A stretch of 64,000 bases of DNA from Marinovum sp. (GTDB lineage: Bacteria; Pseudomonadota; Alphaproteobacteria; Rhodobacterales; Rhodobacteraceae): the NCBI GenBank assembly GCA_022447495.1, contig JAKVBH010000011.1, forward strand, positions 132,991-196,990, read 5' to 3'. Shown here piece by piece: positions 45,787-55,182 of the stretch. The notes beneath the pieces were generated by a model, which was not told the DNA's origin, ran no database searches, and worked only from the letters and a program-made list of their open reading frames with translations. Position numbers and translations under genes: made by a program. The first letter of the stretch is position 1. Each line of letters starts with the position of its first letter.

Positions 45787-45830
45787 AGCTCCTGTAGCCA
45801 ACAGGAAGGGAACCGGGGGTTACCCCCCGT

Positions 45831-45858
45831 GTTCGACGTTGGGGAAGCAACGTCGAAC
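45831..45858 (-). terminator. Second strong hairpin in the puf 3' region
   Basis: GTTCGACGTTG...CAACGTCGAAC is a perfect 11-bp inverted repeat with a 6-nt loop, between pufX and the terminator. A smaller G5/C6 hairpin lies between them (45814-45829). No T-tract follows, so these more likely protect the mRNA 3' end than terminate. Confidence 0.7.
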
Positions 45859-45903
45859 CTGGCTAGGTACGCGTCCCGGAGGACACCCACCCATCTTGGG
45901 CGC

Positions 45904-46137
45904 CTAGCTTAGGCGCGTGTCCTCCGGCGCAAACAACACCGAGAAGCTGTCCGGCGTTGGGTCGTCGGCCTCTTTCGACTCCGGTGGCAGCAGAAGGCTG
46001 ACGAGGTAGATGCCGTAGAGGAACAGTCCGATGCCTACGAAGAGGGCGGCAGTAGCGAGCATTCCTTTCACCATCTGCCACAGAACTTCTTTGGTGGCTT
46101 CGACCGGCTCCATGGTATCGTCTTTGTTCTCATACAT
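45904..46137 (-). CDS. pufX: PufX-like reaction-centre core protein
   Basis: The 77-residue protein has one transmembrane helix (about 26-50, LATAALFVGIGLFLYGIYLV) preceded by LWQMVKGM and followed by LLLPPES and an acidic tail. Position after pufM, size, the W-x-x-M-x-K-G segment before the helix and the LLP after it fit PufX of Rhodobacter. PufX opens the LH1 ring for quinone exchange. Overall identity to the known PufX proteins is low, as is usual for this family. Start ATG 46137 is 14 nt after pufM. No pufC cytochrome gene is present, so a soluble cytochrome c2-type donor is expected. Confidence 0.78.
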   Translation of the reverse strand: MYENKDDTMEPVEATKEVLWQMVKGMLATAALFVGIGLFLYGIYLVSLLLPPESKEADDPTPDSFSVLFAPEDTRLS

Positions 46138-46151
46138 GATCAAAGTCTCCC

Positions 46152-47096
46152 TTAGTCGAGCGGCGCGTAGCCGTGGTCCTGGGCCCAGACATACCAATTG
46201 TCGACAACTGTGCCGGTCAGCAGGATACCGATGCCACCGGTGATGCAGGTCAGGACTGCGAACCACCACGCCCAGCGGTGAATGCCTTCCATTGTGGCGT
46301 TGAAGCCCATGGTCCAGCGCCAGAATAGAGCCGCACGCTCGGTCGCCGTACCGCGGTCGACGATCTGCTCCAATTCCCGGTCACCACCAAAGCGGGACAC
46401 AGCAAGGATCGTCGCGCCGTGCATCGCAAACAGCAGCGTCGAGCCATAGAGGAAGACAATCGAAAGCGCGTGGAACGGGTTGTAGAACAAGTTGCCGTAC
46501 ACCAACGAGAAGGTCTGCGTCCAATCGAGGTGCGAGAAGATGCCGTAAGGTACGGCCTCAGACCAGGAACCCATCAGGATCGGGCGGATCAATCCCAGCA
46601 CCAGAAAGAGCCAAATTGCAGCGCCAAAGGCGTAGAAAACGTGTTTTCCCATCTTAAGTTGCTTGGCAAGCATGTAGGATCGCGCCCACCAGAGCATGAC
46701 CGATACGAGAAGGAAGAACGAAGCAATGAGCCAGTATCCACCTTCGGCCAACGGCGCAAAGCCAAGGCCGTATTCGGGTCCAGGCGGCTCAAGCGAGAAG
46801 TAGAAGAGGTCTCGCATAAAAACACCGGCGTTGTAGCCCGCCTGACCCCAGTACCAGAATCCGACCATTAGGAACCAGATCAGGCCTGATGCCAGAGATG
46901 CCATTCCCAAACCACCCAGATAGAACGGTCCAAGTTGTGCATTGCCAAGCCAGCCAGCAAGCTTACTGAAAGACGCCGAATTGCCACGTTCGCTGAGATC
47001 AACGTCTTCGACAACACCCATTTCTGGGGGCCCCTGGACTTGGACCTGGGTGAAGATGTTCTGATATTCAGACGTCCAGATGGATGACTTACCCAT
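46152..47096 (-). CDS. pufM: Photosynthetic reaction centre M subunit
   Basis: The 314-residue protein binds, with PufL, the special-pair bacteriochlorophylls, bacteriopheophytins, quinones and iron in the inner membrane. It has five transmembrane helices and typical segments: [51 protein letters not shown] (special-pair and iron His residues), [31 protein letters not shown] 47096 lies inside the last 8 bp of pufL and has GGGAGG upstream; longer frames to 47192 are not supported. Confidence 0.98.
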   Translation of the reverse strand: MGKSSIWTSEYQNIFTQVQVQGPPEMGVVEDVDLSERGNSASFSKLAGWLGNAQLGPFYLGGLGMASLASGLIWFLMVGFWYWGQAGYNAGVFMRDLFYFSLEPPGPEYGLGFAPLAEGGYWLIASFFLLVSVMLWWARSYMLAKQLKMGKHVFYAFGAAIWLFLVLGLIRPILMGSWSEAVPYGIFSHLDWTQTFSLVYGNLFYNPFHALSIVFLYGSTLLFAMHGATILAVSRFGGDRELEQIVDRGTATERAALFWRWTMGFNATMEGIHRWAWWFAVLTCITGGIGILLTGTVVDNWYVWAQDHGYAPLD

Positions 47097-47937
47097 TGAT
47101 ACCTCCCTCAAGATCGGCCCAGAACGGAAGATCGACGTACCAGAACCACCAATCGGCCCAGACTTCGAACCAAACGGTTCCAGAGATGACAATACAAACC
47201 GCAGACCAGAAACCCGCGTTCAGCGCGAGGAGCAGCCCGAGACGGTGAATACCGAGAGGCCCAATCGAGTAGCCGATGAAGTCACGGAAGTAGGTATCTT
47301 CGTGCTCCGGCGTCCGCATGATTTCGCCCTCCTCCGGGTTCGCAGCTGACAAGATCAGCGACCCGTGAAGCGCAAGTGCAAGCGTCGTGGTGAAGAAGAA
47401 CGTCACCGCAAGCATGTGGGCAGGGTTGTAGTGGAAGTTGCCATAGGCATAGCCCACGTTATTCACCCAATCTAGATGACTCCAAATCCCGTAAGGGAAG
47501 CCATGACCCCAAGCACCCATCAAGATAGGGCGGATCACAACGAGGGTGAAATAGGCAAAGATCGCCATGCCAAAGGCTGCTGGTACATGGTAACCCATGC
47601 CCAGTTTGCGACAAATCTCAACCTCGCGCAGCGCCCATGAGATAAAGGCGATCAACGCGCATATCGTGATCAATTGCCAGAGTCCCCCTTGTGCAAGCGG
47701 TGCCCAACCCAGGCCCACTTCCAATTCCGGGGGTTCGATAGAGATCAGCCACGGGTTCCAAGTGTCGCCGAGCGACGCGCCGTAGAAGATCAATGCTGTG
47801 CCCAATAGGGCGAAGAAGATTGTGGTGACGCCGAAGAAGCCAACGTAAAAAGGCCCCAGCCAGAAGTCGAACAAATCACCGCCAATCAACGTCCCTCCTG
47901 GGACGCGATATTTTCTCTCAAAGCTGAGCAACGCCAT
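47089..47937 (-). CDS. pufL: Photosynthetic reaction centre L subunit
   Basis: The 282-residue protein starts [20 protein letters not shown] and shows [44 protein letters not shown] (special-pair His) and [30 protein letters not shown] (quinone/iron region). It has five transmembrane helices. ATG 47937 has GGAGA upstream. It lies 117 nt downstream of pufA across a strong hairpin and overlaps pufM. Confidence 0.98.
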   Translation of the reverse strand: MALLSFERKYRVPGGTLIGGDLFDFWLGPFYVGFFGVTTIFFALLGTALIFYGASLGDTWNPWLISIEPPELEVGLGWAPLAQGGLWQLITICALIAFISWALREVEICRKLGMGYHVPAAFGMAIFAYFTLVVIRPILMGAWGHGFPYGIWSHLDWVNNVGYAYGNFHYNPAHMLAVTFFFTTTLALALHGSLILSAANPEEGEIMRTPEHEDTYFRDFIGYSIGPLGIHRLGLLLALNAGFWSAVCIVISGTVWFEVWADWWFWYVDLPFWADLEGGING

Positions 47938-48013
47938 TTGGTGTCTCCGCATATGTCGGCGGCCGTTGCCCTGAGGGAGGCGTGGGGCCGTCTTTCGTGA
48001 TTGTCGGGTTTGC

Positions 48014-48041
48014 CACGGGCGGGATCAGACCCCCGCCCGTG
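48014..48041 (-). promoter_or_regulatory. pufA-pufL intercistronic hairpin
   Basis: CACGGGCGGG and CCCGCCCGTG form a perfect 10-bp stem with an 8-nt loop, 14 nt after the pufA stop. In Rhodobacter capsulatus a hairpin at this place stabilises the pufBA mRNA segment and gives excess LH1 over reaction centre; the same role is inferred here. Confidence 0.88.
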
Positions 48042-48054
48042 ACGAGAGCTCTGA

Positions 48055-48225
48055 TTATTCAGCCGAACGGTCGTACCTCGCGTCTGCGATCGCAAACCAG
48101 TTGTAGCTTTCCGTGCTGAGCAGCACGAGATGGATCATCGCAGCCAAAAGAAACAGGAACACGCCCTGTGCCACGAAGACGCGACGTGGATCGAAAACGA
48201 GCCAGATTTTGTAAAACTGTGCCAT
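48055..48225 (-). CDS. pufA: Light-harvesting LH1 alpha polypeptide
   Basis: The 56-residue inner-membrane antenna subunit reads [20 protein letters not shown], followed by a single transmembrane helix with the bacteriochlorophyll-binding His in [10 protein letters not shown], and a C-terminal tail with NWF. Motifs [12 protein letters not shown] are standard for LH1 alpha. An AAGGAAGGA ribosome-binding site precedes it. It lies 14 nt after pufB. Confidence 0.97.
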   Translation of the reverse strand: MAQFYKIWLVFDPRRVFVAQGVFLFLLAAMIHLVLLSTESYNWFAIADARYDRSAE

Positions 48226-48239
48226 ATCTCAATCCTTCC

Positions 48240-48389
48240 TTAGAACCAGGGACGCCAGATCAGCACTGCCAAGTGAGCAACAATGGCCACGGCCACGAAA
48301 AGCCAAAGCCCGCTCATATAGACAGAGTGCAGTTCTTGCGCCTGCTCGTCGGTGAGACCTGTGAAGGACAGGTCAGAATTATCAGCCAT
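48240..48389 (-). CDS. pufB: Light-harvesting LH1 beta polypeptide
   Basis: The 49-residue antenna subunit has [20 protein letters not shown] before the helix, the bacteriochlorophyll-binding His in [16 protein letters not shown], and the RPW ending typical of LH1 beta. A GGAGG lies 8 nt before the ATG at 48389. It is the first antenna gene after the pufQ leader. Confidence 0.97.
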   Translation of the reverse strand: MADNSDLSFTGLTDEQAQELHSVYMSGLWLFVAVAIVAHLAVLIWRPWF

Positions 48390-48553
48390 GTGTTTCCTCC
48401 AGGAAAAATATCGCTGACGCCGCAGTCCCCCTGCGGCCGGGTCCTTTGGGGGTCATCCCCTAGGGCTCTGGCCATCCCGGCCGGGATGGGCAGATCTCTG
48501 ATCTCGGCAAATCGTCTGCTCTAATTGGTGCGACCCAATGCAGAGCGCGGCGA
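48390..48553 (-). promoter_or_regulatory. Structured pufQ-pufB spacer
   Basis: This 164-nt region contains an 18-nt perfect palindrome (CCATCCCGGCCGGGATGG, 48472-48489) and a 7-bp hairpin (GCCGCAG-GGGGA-CTGCGGC, 48419-48437 on the minus strand). In Rhodobacter the equivalent spacer is a site of mRNA processing that sets pufBA segment levels. Structure is seen; the role is inferred. Confidence 0.6.
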
Positions 48554-48778
48554 TCATGCCGAGAAAATCATGGGCGTTATGATGCGCGCTTGAGACCAAG
48601 CTCGCATCAATGGACCCTTCTCGGGGAGCGCCAGCGTTCGCGCGGCCTGGAGCAACCAGGTCAAAAACGCGAGTGGCAACGTGGCCAGGAAAATCACCGC
48701 AAAATAGACCGCAAACTCGGTCTTGGGTGTTTTACGGCTGCGCACACTCTCCGGTGTATTCGATGTCATGTCAGTCAT
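48554..48778 (-). CDS. pufQ: PufQ protein
   Basis: The 74-residue protein has a charged N-terminus, one transmembrane helix (about 24-48, [20 protein letters not shown]) and a tail with [27 protein letters not shown], matching PufQ. PufQ is thought to help bacteriochlorophyll synthesis or delivery to the core complex. Its ATG overlaps the bchZ stop by 4 bp (ATGA). A second Met three codons in is an alternative start. Confidence 0.9.
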   Translation of the reverse strand: MTDMTSNTPESVRSRKTPKTEFAVYFAVIFLATLPLAFLTWLLQAARTLALPEKGPLMRAWSQARIITPMIFSA

Positions 48779-50274
48779 GTCTGACCTCCCTCGTCGTTTG
48801 GCGCGGCCCCTTCCCGGGCACGGGCAAGGTCGGGGCGCAGAGCCTCGACCGTTTCGACCACAACACGTTCGTCGCCTGCATCGAGTGCAGCTTTTTCAGC
48901 GGCATCTCGTAAGGTTTTGGCGGCGGAGATGCGGGTCAGGACAGGATGGCTGGCAACAATCCGGTCCAATGCGGCCTGCGCATCGGCATCCCAAGGGAAG
49001 TCGCGGCGCAAGGTCGTTGGTGTGGCCTCTGCAGCATCCATTTCGGAGCCGAGCGGCAAAATGTGAAACAGGGCGTCAAAGAGCCCATTACATAGCTCTT
49101 GCAGCACGTAGACCGCGCCGGCGTAGCCCATAAACGGTGTCCCCGTGGCGCGTCGGATGGCGGCACCAGGGAAAGAGGCTGGGATAAAGGTTGGCGCGGG
49201 ACCATGACCTGCTTTCATCTCAGCCAGATACATCTTCTCGTTGATCGAGCCGAAGACGATCAGCGGTTTTTTGGTATGTATCTCGGCCCGTACATGGTTG
49301 TTGTTGGTCTTTTTGCCAGTCACCCGCGCAACGGCGAGAGCACATGGCATGCCAAGGTCTTCCTCAAGGAAAAGACGCAATCCGCGTGCGTAGGTCTCGT
49401 TGGCCACAACCGCGAACGAGGCCGTAGCAAAGAAGTCTTGTGTCACCGAGCGCCACAAATCCCACATCGGTTTCAGCGTGGAGTGCTTTTCTTTTTCGAT
49501 GAAGGGTTCGGGATCAAGCTCGAGAAGCTCACCCAGCATGCGCAAGAATTTCGTTGTGCTGTCCATGCCAATCGGCGCTTGAAGGTAGGGTTTGCCCAAC
49601 ACCTCACACAGACCACGGCCAAACTCCCGGTACATGCAGACATTCACATCGGCATTCACCAGATTCCGCATATCCGCCAAGTGAGCGCCAAGCGGCATGA
49701 CCATATTGATCTCGGCACCGATACCTTCGACCAAGCGACGGATTTCGGCCAAATCGGACGGCATGTTGAAGGTGCCATACATGGGGCCAAGGATGTTGAC
49801 CCGAGGCCGATCACCATCCCGGCGGCGTCGCTCTTTGGGCATCTTACCCTTGGTCATCCCAAACTCGGTAAAGATCCAAGTCATCGCACGGTCGGCACAT
49901 TCCCATTGGTCTTCATCAATTGTGCGCGGCAAGAAACGTTGGATATTTGTGCCTTGCGGTGTGACGCCGCCACCAATCATCTCGGCAATGGAGCCGGTGA
50001 CCACAACCGATGGCAGCGCAGGGTCCAATGTACCCCATGCGCGCTTCATCGCGCCTTCGGTCCCGTCGCGGCCAAGCTCTTCTTCGGCCAGGCCAGTGAC
50101 CACGATGGGCAATTCATGCGGCGGAAGCGCGTCAGTGTAATGCAATACCGACGTGACGGGCAGATTTTCGCACCCCACAGGGCCATCGACAACAACTTGC
50201 AGGCCTTTGACGGCGCAGAACGCATAAACAGCGCCCCAATAGCCACCTGCGCGATCGTGATCTTGGATCAGCAT
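48775..50274 (-). CDS. bchZ: Chlorophyllide a reductase subunit Z
   Basis: The catalytic half of the nitrogenase-like chlorophyllide a oxidoreductase (BchXYZ), which reduces ring B to 3-vinyl bacteriochlorophyllide. The 499-residue protein shows [38 protein letters not shown] with the cluster Cys, [35 protein letters not shown] and [19 protein letters not shown]. The C-terminal protein-disulfide-like domain includes [16 protein letters not shown]. It is coupled to pufQ. Confidence 0.97.
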   Translation of the reverse strand: MLIQDHDRAGGYWGAVYAFCAVKGLQVVVDGPVGCENLPVTSVLHYTDALPPHELPIVVTGLAEEELGRDGTEGAMKRAWGTLDPALPSVVVTGSIAEMIGGGVTPQGTNIQRFLPRTIDEDQWECADRAMTWIFTEFGMTKGKMPKERRRRDGDRPRVNILGPMYGTFNMPSDLAEIRRLVEGIGAEINMVMPLGAHLADMRNLVNADVNVCMYREFGRGLCEVLGKPYLQAPIGMDSTTKFLRMLGELLELDPEPFIEKEKHSTLKPMWDLWRSVTQDFFATASFAVVANETYARGLRLFLEEDLGMPCALAVARVTGKKTNNNHVRAEIHTKKPLIVFGSINEKMYLAEMKAGHGPAPTFIPASFPGAAIRRATGTPFMGYAGAVYVLQELCNGLFDALFHILPLGSEMDAAEATPTTLRRDFPWDADAQAALDRIVASHPVLTRISAAKTLRDAAEKAALDAGDERVVVETVEALRPDLARAREGAAPNDEGGQT

Positions 50275-50311
50275 GGGCGGCCTCCCGCGGGTATGAATAG
50301 GACCGGGGTCA

Positions 50312-51883
50312 CTAGATCATCTCCTCCGCTTTGGCGGCTTTGGCCTTTTTCTCCATCCGGCGCACGTTGGCGGCACGGAATCGCTCGTTCACGTTGGGCG
50401 TGCCTTCCCAAACGCCAGCCGCGTCACCTTCGCCCACACCGTCGAAGAACTCGCGCATATGATTGAGGCGCTCTTTGCCCGCGATTGCAGCGTTCATAAC
50501 TTCGGCGATGGAGCCCGCACCAGCGGGGCCCATAAGCGGCCGCGCGGAAACAAGATTGGTATAATAAAGAGATGGAATACCAAGTTCTTTGCCCTTCTGA
50601 ACGACAGGCGTCGTTCCGATGGCGAGATGCGGCTTCACGGCTTCCATTGCGGCGCAATCATCTTCAAGAGATGCGCGGAACTTAACCTTAGCCCCTTTGG
50701 AGATCAGCCAATCAGCGTCATCTTTATTCCAATCGGTATTCGGCGCAGCAGTGCCAACGTAGGGCACATTGGCGCCACTTTCGATCAGCAAACGCGCGAC
50801 CAACAACTCTGAGCCTTCGTAGCCAGAAACTGTGATTGTCCCGTCAATCGGCGCAGCAGCCAGCGCACCTTGGATCGCCGGGATAAAGGCATTTTGGGCT
50901 GCGCCAACCTGGACTTCTGGCAAGCCAAAAGCATCACCGATGTTTTTAAGCCAGGCATGAGTGCCTTCGACACCTACTGGAGCGGAGCCCACTATGGGTT
51001 TTCCAGCGGCTTTGAACTCGCGCATCGACGCCGTGTAGAACGGATGGATCGCCGCAACTGCACCACAGTCTAGCGCCGCATATTGTTCCCGCCATTCGCG
51101 ACAAGGCACCGTGGGACCGATCGTCAGTCCAAGCGGGCCAAGCATCGCACCGATCATCATTGGATCTGCTGGAAACATTTCCCCAACCAGTGTCACAGTT
51201 GGGCGGTCGTCCTTGCCGCCCACAGGGGCAGGCACGGGGCCAGCTTCGACCTCTTTGCGCGCATAGGCAAGCATCGCGCCCGCGAGGACGTCCTTGGCTT
51301 CTGCGTGTGTTGGAACACCAAATCCGGGCACATCGATGCCGATGATCCGAACCCCGTTGATTTCATCCGGCAGCAACCGAAGAGGCACACCAGAAGCGGT
51401 GGGCACACACAGATTGGTCACAACAATGGCATCGTATTTTTCGGGGTCGGCCAACTCATGCACGCTATCGCGGATGTCCTCGAACAGCTTGCCGGTGACC
51501 AAAGTTTCTGAGTTGAAAGGTACATAACCCACCGAGCGACGCGCACCGTAGAAGTGCGAAACGAAGGTCAGCCCATAGACACAACAGGCCGAGCCCGACA
51601 GCACGGTCGCTGTGCGCCGCATCCGCAGCCCCACACGAAGCGACCCAAATGCGGGGCACATGGATTGGGGTTTGTCATGAGGACCTTGGGGGTAATCTTT
51701 TGCAAACTGATCCAATAATTCCGAGTTACCTGCTTGCTTGGCGGCCTCGGCCATATCTTTGCCGGAGTGGCACCCCATGGCATCTGCGGGCGCGTCCGTT
51801 GGCATAGGCATATCAGCTTCGGCTGGGTGACCGCGGTCCACCTCGACGTCGGCTGCCTTGTCGTAACGATGTTCCTCGCTCAT
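50312..51883 (-). CDS. bchY: Chlorophyllide a reductase subunit Y
   Basis: Partner of BchZ in the catalytic heterotetramer that holds an iron-sulfur cluster and the substrate. The 523-residue protein has an acidic N-terminal stretch, then [68 protein letters not shown] and [22 protein letters not shown], all characteristic. It is separated from bchX by 63 nt and from bchZ by 37 nt on the same transcript. Confidence 0.97.
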   Translation of the reverse strand: MSEEHRYDKAADVEVDRGHPAEADMPMPTDAPADAMGCHSGKDMAEAAKQAGNSELLDQFAKDYPQGPHDKPQSMCPAFGSLRVGLRMRRTATVLSGSACCVYGLTFVSHFYGARRSVGYVPFNSETLVTGKLFEDIRDSVHELADPEKYDAIVVTNLCVPTASGVPLRLLPDEINGVRIIGIDVPGFGVPTHAEAKDVLAGAMLAYARKEVEAGPVPAPVGGKDDRPTVTLVGEMFPADPMMIGAMLGPLGLTIGPTVPCREWREQYAALDCGAVAAIHPFYTASMREFKAAGKPIVGSAPVGVEGTHAWLKNIGDAFGLPEVQVGAAQNAFIPAIQGALAAAPIDGTITVSGYEGSELLVARLLIESGANVPYVGTAAPNTDWNKDDADWLISKGAKVKFRASLEDDCAAMEAVKPHLAIGTTPVVQKGKELGIPSLYYTNLVSARPLMGPAGAGSIAEVMNAAIAGKERLNHMREFFDGVGEGDAAGVWEGTPNVNERFRAANVRRMEKKAKAAKAEEMI

Positions 51884-51946
51884 TGGATGCCTCCAATGAT
51901 ACCGCCGCCAGGAATGCCATGGCTGATAGCCAAGAAGAGTGCCAGG

Positions 51947-52945
51947 TTACGCTTCATCATAGATCACTTCCAAAGAGACCTTTGGCTTGGCGTCTTTGCC
52001 GCGCATGTCTGCGTCCGTGGCAGGTACGAGTTCAAACCCGGCACCGGTTTCAGAACCATCAAAGAGGTCTAGCAAGCCATCTTGCGACAGCGGCGCGGGA
52101 CGGACGGGCGGTGCATCGGCGACATTGATACCGAGCTCCGCAAAGAGCGCCCCCCACTGGCTCTCTTGAGTGCCAACAATCTGATAGTTCGCAGATTTTT
52201 TGCGCAGGTCATCGTCCTGGGGGATCGAGGCGAGAATAGGAATATTTACCGCATTCGCAAAGGCTTGCGCCTCACCAGAGCCGTCGTCTTTGTTGATCAC
52301 AAGACCCGCGACTCCCACGTTGCCGCCTAGCTTCCGGAAATACTCCACCGCCGAGCAGACATTGTTGGCCACGTAGAGGGATTGAAGGTCATTTGACCCA
52401 ACCAAAATAACTTTTTGCGCCATGTCGCGCGCGATAGGCAGTCCAAAGCCACCACAAACCACGTCACCCAAGAAATCGAGCAATACGTAGTCAAAATCCC
52501 AATCATGGAAACCCAGCTTTTCAAGGGTTTCGAACCCGTGGATGATGCCACGACCACCGCAGCCACGCCCCACTTCAGGGCCACCAAGCTCCATGGCAAA
52601 TACGCCACCGCGCTTAAAGCAAACATCACCGACTTTGACTTCTTCACCAGCGAGTTTCTTGCGCGTCGATGTTTCGATGATCGTTGGGCATGCCTTGCCA
52701 CCAAAGAGTAACGAGGTCGTGTCGGATTTCGGATCACAGCCGATGAGCAAAACGCGTTTGCCCTGTTCGGCCATCATGTGACTAAGGTTGGCGAGCGTAA
52801 AAGATTTGCCGATGCCACCTTTGCCATAGATCGCGATGATCTGGGTCTTTTTGGTGGGCTCGTTTGTGACTATATCAGCGAGGTCTTCATTGGCTTCTTC
52901 GCGCAGCCGTGTGGAGAAATCTTTGAGATTTGGGATCTCGTTCAT
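51947..52945 (-). CDS. bchX: Chlorophyllide a reductase iron-sulfur subunit X
   Basis: The ATP-dependent NifH-like electron donor for BchYZ. The 332-residue protein has the P-loop [18 protein letters not shown], switch regions [14 protein letters not shown] and [22 protein letters not shown], and the 4Fe-4S cysteines (GRGCGG and [10 protein letters not shown]). ATG 52945 overlaps the bchC stop by 4 bp. The open frame extends to 52981 but the coupled start is preferred. Confidence 0.97.
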   Translation of the reverse strand: MNEIPNLKDFSTRLREEANEDLADIVTNEPTKKTQIIAIYGKGGIGKSFTLANLSHMMAEQGKRVLLIGCDPKSDTTSLLFGGKACPTIIETSTRKKLAGEEVKVGDVCFKRGGVFAMELGGPEVGRGCGGRGIIHGFETLEKLGFHDWDFDYVLLDFLGDVVCGGFGLPIARDMAQKVILVGSNDLQSLYVANNVCSAVEYFRKLGGNVGVAGLVINKDDGSGEAQAFANAVNIPILASIPQDDDLRKKSANYQIVGTQESQWGALFAELGINVADAPPVRPAPLSQDGLLDLFDGSETGAGFELVPATDADMRGKDAKPKVSLEVIYDEA

Positions 52946-53883
52946 GCTGCGTGCCCCCAGTCCAGGATCATCTTCAAACAAGCGGGGTCTTCGAAGGCCG
53001 TTGTGTAGGCCCGCGATGCCGCGTTGGGTTCGGCTATATGTGTGATGAGGCCGGACAGAGAGAGCCTGCCGCTCTCGACAAGGGCCCGTGTCTCGGTAAG
53101 ATCATCGGCGCTCCACTCGGCTGCAATGCGGAATCGAGCCTCTTTCATAAATGCGGGCGGGAATGCGAAACTCAGCGGCTCTGAATAAAATCCTGCGAAG
53201 ACGATCTCCCCGCCTTTGACAAGACGGCCAATCCAATCATTGAGATGCGTGCCGTTACCAGACGCATCATAGATTGATTTGTAGTCGCAGCGCTGATCCT
53301 CGGTGGGATCAATCACTCGGTAGCCTTGCGCACCGCGACGACGGTCGGGATTGATTTCCCAAACCGTTGGCTCGGGACCACCAGCCGCGCTAGTCAGACG
53401 CGCTAAAAGACGGCCCAAAACACCGTGACCAATAATCAGTTCGGGCAACTCACAATTCGGAGCTGTCAACGCATGGCGCGCGGTGGCGGCAAGCGCCAAA
53501 AGAGCACCCTCGGGTCCCAATCCTCGATCAATTGGCGTCACCCGCGACGCATCAGTCACAACGCGCCTAGCCGCACCGCCAAACAATCCAAAGGCGCCTT
53601 CAAAACAATTAGCGCCGGGCACGAACACATGGTCTCCGGGTTTGCAACCAGTGTCATGCCCAGCTTCCACCACTTCGCCTGCCGCTTCATATCCAGGGAC
53701 CAGCGGATACCCCATGCCGGGGAAGGGCGGCATTTGACCGGACCAAAAGAGCTTTTCAGTCCCGGTGGAAATTCCGGAATAGTAAATGTCGACGACGAGA
53801 TCCTGCGGTCCAGGCTCTTTGAGCCGGAGCGAATCAACCGCCATGGATTTTGGGCCTGACAATACAACCGCGTCCGTGTGCAT
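52942..53883 (-). CDS. bchC: Bacteriochlorophyllide a dehydrogenase
   Basis: Oxidises the 3-hydroxyethyl group to acetyl late in bacteriochlorophyll a synthesis. The 313-residue medium-chain dehydrogenase-like protein shows [64 protein letters not shown] and [15 protein letters not shown]. Three TGT-N12-ACA boxes lie in the 138 bp before its start, suggesting a strong PpsR-controlled promoter inside the crtEF-bch-puf operon. Confidence 0.96.
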   Translation of the reverse strand: MHTDAVVLSGPKSMAVDSLRLKEPGPQDLVVDIYYSGISTGTEKLFWSGQMPPFPGMGYPLVPGYEAAGEVVEAGHDTGCKPGDHVFVPGANCFEGAFGLFGGAARRVVTDASRVTPIDRGLGPEGALLALAATARHALTAPNCELPELIIGHGVLGRLLARLTSAAGGPEPTVWEINPDRRRGAQGYRVIDPTEDQRCDYKSIYDASGNGTHLNDWIGRLVKGGEIVFAGFYSEPLSFAFPPAFMKEARFRIAAEWSADDLTETRALVESGRLSLSGLITHIAEPNAASRAYTTAFEDPACLKMILDWGHAA

Positions 53884-53945
53884 GGGGCCCTCCTTTTTTT
53901 ATGGGTGAGTGGTTTGAAGACTCACTGTCCCTAGGTCTGTGTGGG

Positions 53946-54015
53946 TGTAAGTTTAGACTTACACAATTATCTGTCAAACATTTTGGACATTTTTATCTGT
54001 CAATTCAAGCTGACA
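53946..54015. promoter_or_regulatory. Three PpsR-type operators upstream of bchC
   Basis: Three perfect TGT-N12-ACA palindromic boxes lie at 53946-53963, 53972-53989 and 53998-54015, each exactly 26 bp from the next. They lie between the crtF stop and the bchC start. The motif is that of PpsR/CrtJ, the redox- and light-responsive repressor of photosynthesis genes. Confidence 0.88.
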
Positions 54016-54021
54016 ATTGAT

Positions 54022-55167
54022 TCAGTGTTTGATCGCAACAACACAACTTGTGACAAACGGCCGGGGTGCGCGTGGAATTTGGACCTGATCGAAGCCTGCC
54101 TCTGACACCAGTTCCCCAATGCGATCGGCAGATCTGGCTTGGCCGGTTTGCATGGCCATACAGTAAAAGGTGAAATAGACGTCGCCTGATCGCGACGGCG
54201 CTTGGCCGCCCGTCATTGGCTCCGACACGATCAGCTTTCCCCCGGGTGGAAGTGCGTCATGGCACTTCGCCAGGAGATCACGGACTGTCTCATCTTGGTG
54301 ATCATAAAGAACACGAATCAACGAAATGACGTCGGCCCCAACCGGGAGCGTGTCTATGCGAAACGAGCCACTGGAAATCGTGAGCCGCTCTGCAAACCCC
54401 GCGTCATCAAATCGTTCAAACGCCTGGTCAGCCACTCCAGGCAAGTCAAAAACCTGAAGCCTGAGATCGCGGTGACGCTTGGCAACCGCAAGCGCGAACG
54501 CACCCGATCCACCGCCCACATCCATCAAACGCTCATGCCCTTTTAACGACGCCATCCGGAGGGTATCCGCCGCGACCATCGCTTGGCTGTCAGCCATAAG
54601 ATCGGAATAGAACCGTTTGATGTCGGGATGCGCCCGACCACCGTCGCCAAAAACATACGGCCACACTTGGGCCAGCTGGGTCTCTTGTTCACCGCGCAAA
54701 AGGGCGACGGGGTCTGCTAGGTCTTGATAGAGTGCGCCATGGTGCCGGATCATGGCCCGCAAGCCGGGCACGCCCACCAAGGCCGCCCCGCGTTGGCTGA
54801 CGCTGAAATCACCCGATTTGTCGACGTGAAGAAGACCCAATGCCACGCCTGCACGCAAAAGGCTGTCCATCTTATTTGTCGGAACGCCAGTGCCATGGGC
54901 CAGTGCCTCCGGCGATGCGTGTCCAACTTCGAGAAGCGTTTCGCAAATCTCCAGTTCCACAAGCGCACTGAGCACTTGGCTGTTCACAAACCCCGCAACA
55001 AGATCAAAAAGCGCCTCTCCTTCCTTACGCGCAATACGCGATAGGCCTGGGGTTTTCGAAATTACGGACTGAAAACCAGGCCGCGCCACCTGTCGGTTGA
55101 GCCAGTTACGAAGGCCCCAAGCTCTCCGATGCGCTGGGCTAGTAAGTTGATCAAAGGTGTCTGACAT
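54022..55167 (-). CDS. crtF: Hydroxyneurosporene O-methyltransferase
   Basis: Methylates the 1-hydroxyl of carotenoids in the spheroidene pathway. The 381-residue protein has an N-terminal dimerisation/winged-helix part (EALFDLVAGFVNSQVLSALVELEI, SLLRAGVALGLLHVDKSGDFSVS) and the SAM-binding fold with LMDVGGGSGAFALAVAKRH near residue 220 and LIVSEPMTGG later. It lies 15 nt after crtE on the same strand. Membrane association is likely but no helix is evident. Confidence 0.94.
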   Translation of the reverse strand: MSDTFDQLTSPAHRRAWGLRNWLNRQVARPGFQSVISKTPGLSRIARKEGEALFDLVAGFVNSQVLSALVELEICETLLEVGHASPEALAHGTGVPTNKMDSLLRAGVALGLLHVDKSGDFSVSQRGAALVGVPGLRAMIRHHGALYQDLADPVALLRGEQETQLAQVWPYVFGDGGRAHPDIKRFYSDLMADSQAMVAADTLRMASLKGHERLMDVGGGSGAFALAVAKRHRDLRLQVFDLPGVADQAFERFDDAGFAERLTISSGSFRIDTLPVGADVISLIRVLYDHQDETVRDLLAKCHDALPPGGKLIVSEPMTGGQAPSRSGDVYFTFYCMAMQTGQARSADRIGELVSEAGFDQVQIPRAPRPFVTSCVVAIKH

Positions 55168-55182
55168 TGAGGTATCTTGTGC

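Noticed and set aside
49099-50466. 455-codon plus-strand open frame opposite bchZ
   Set aside because: Antisense shadow of bchZ with no recognisable motifs or start signal.
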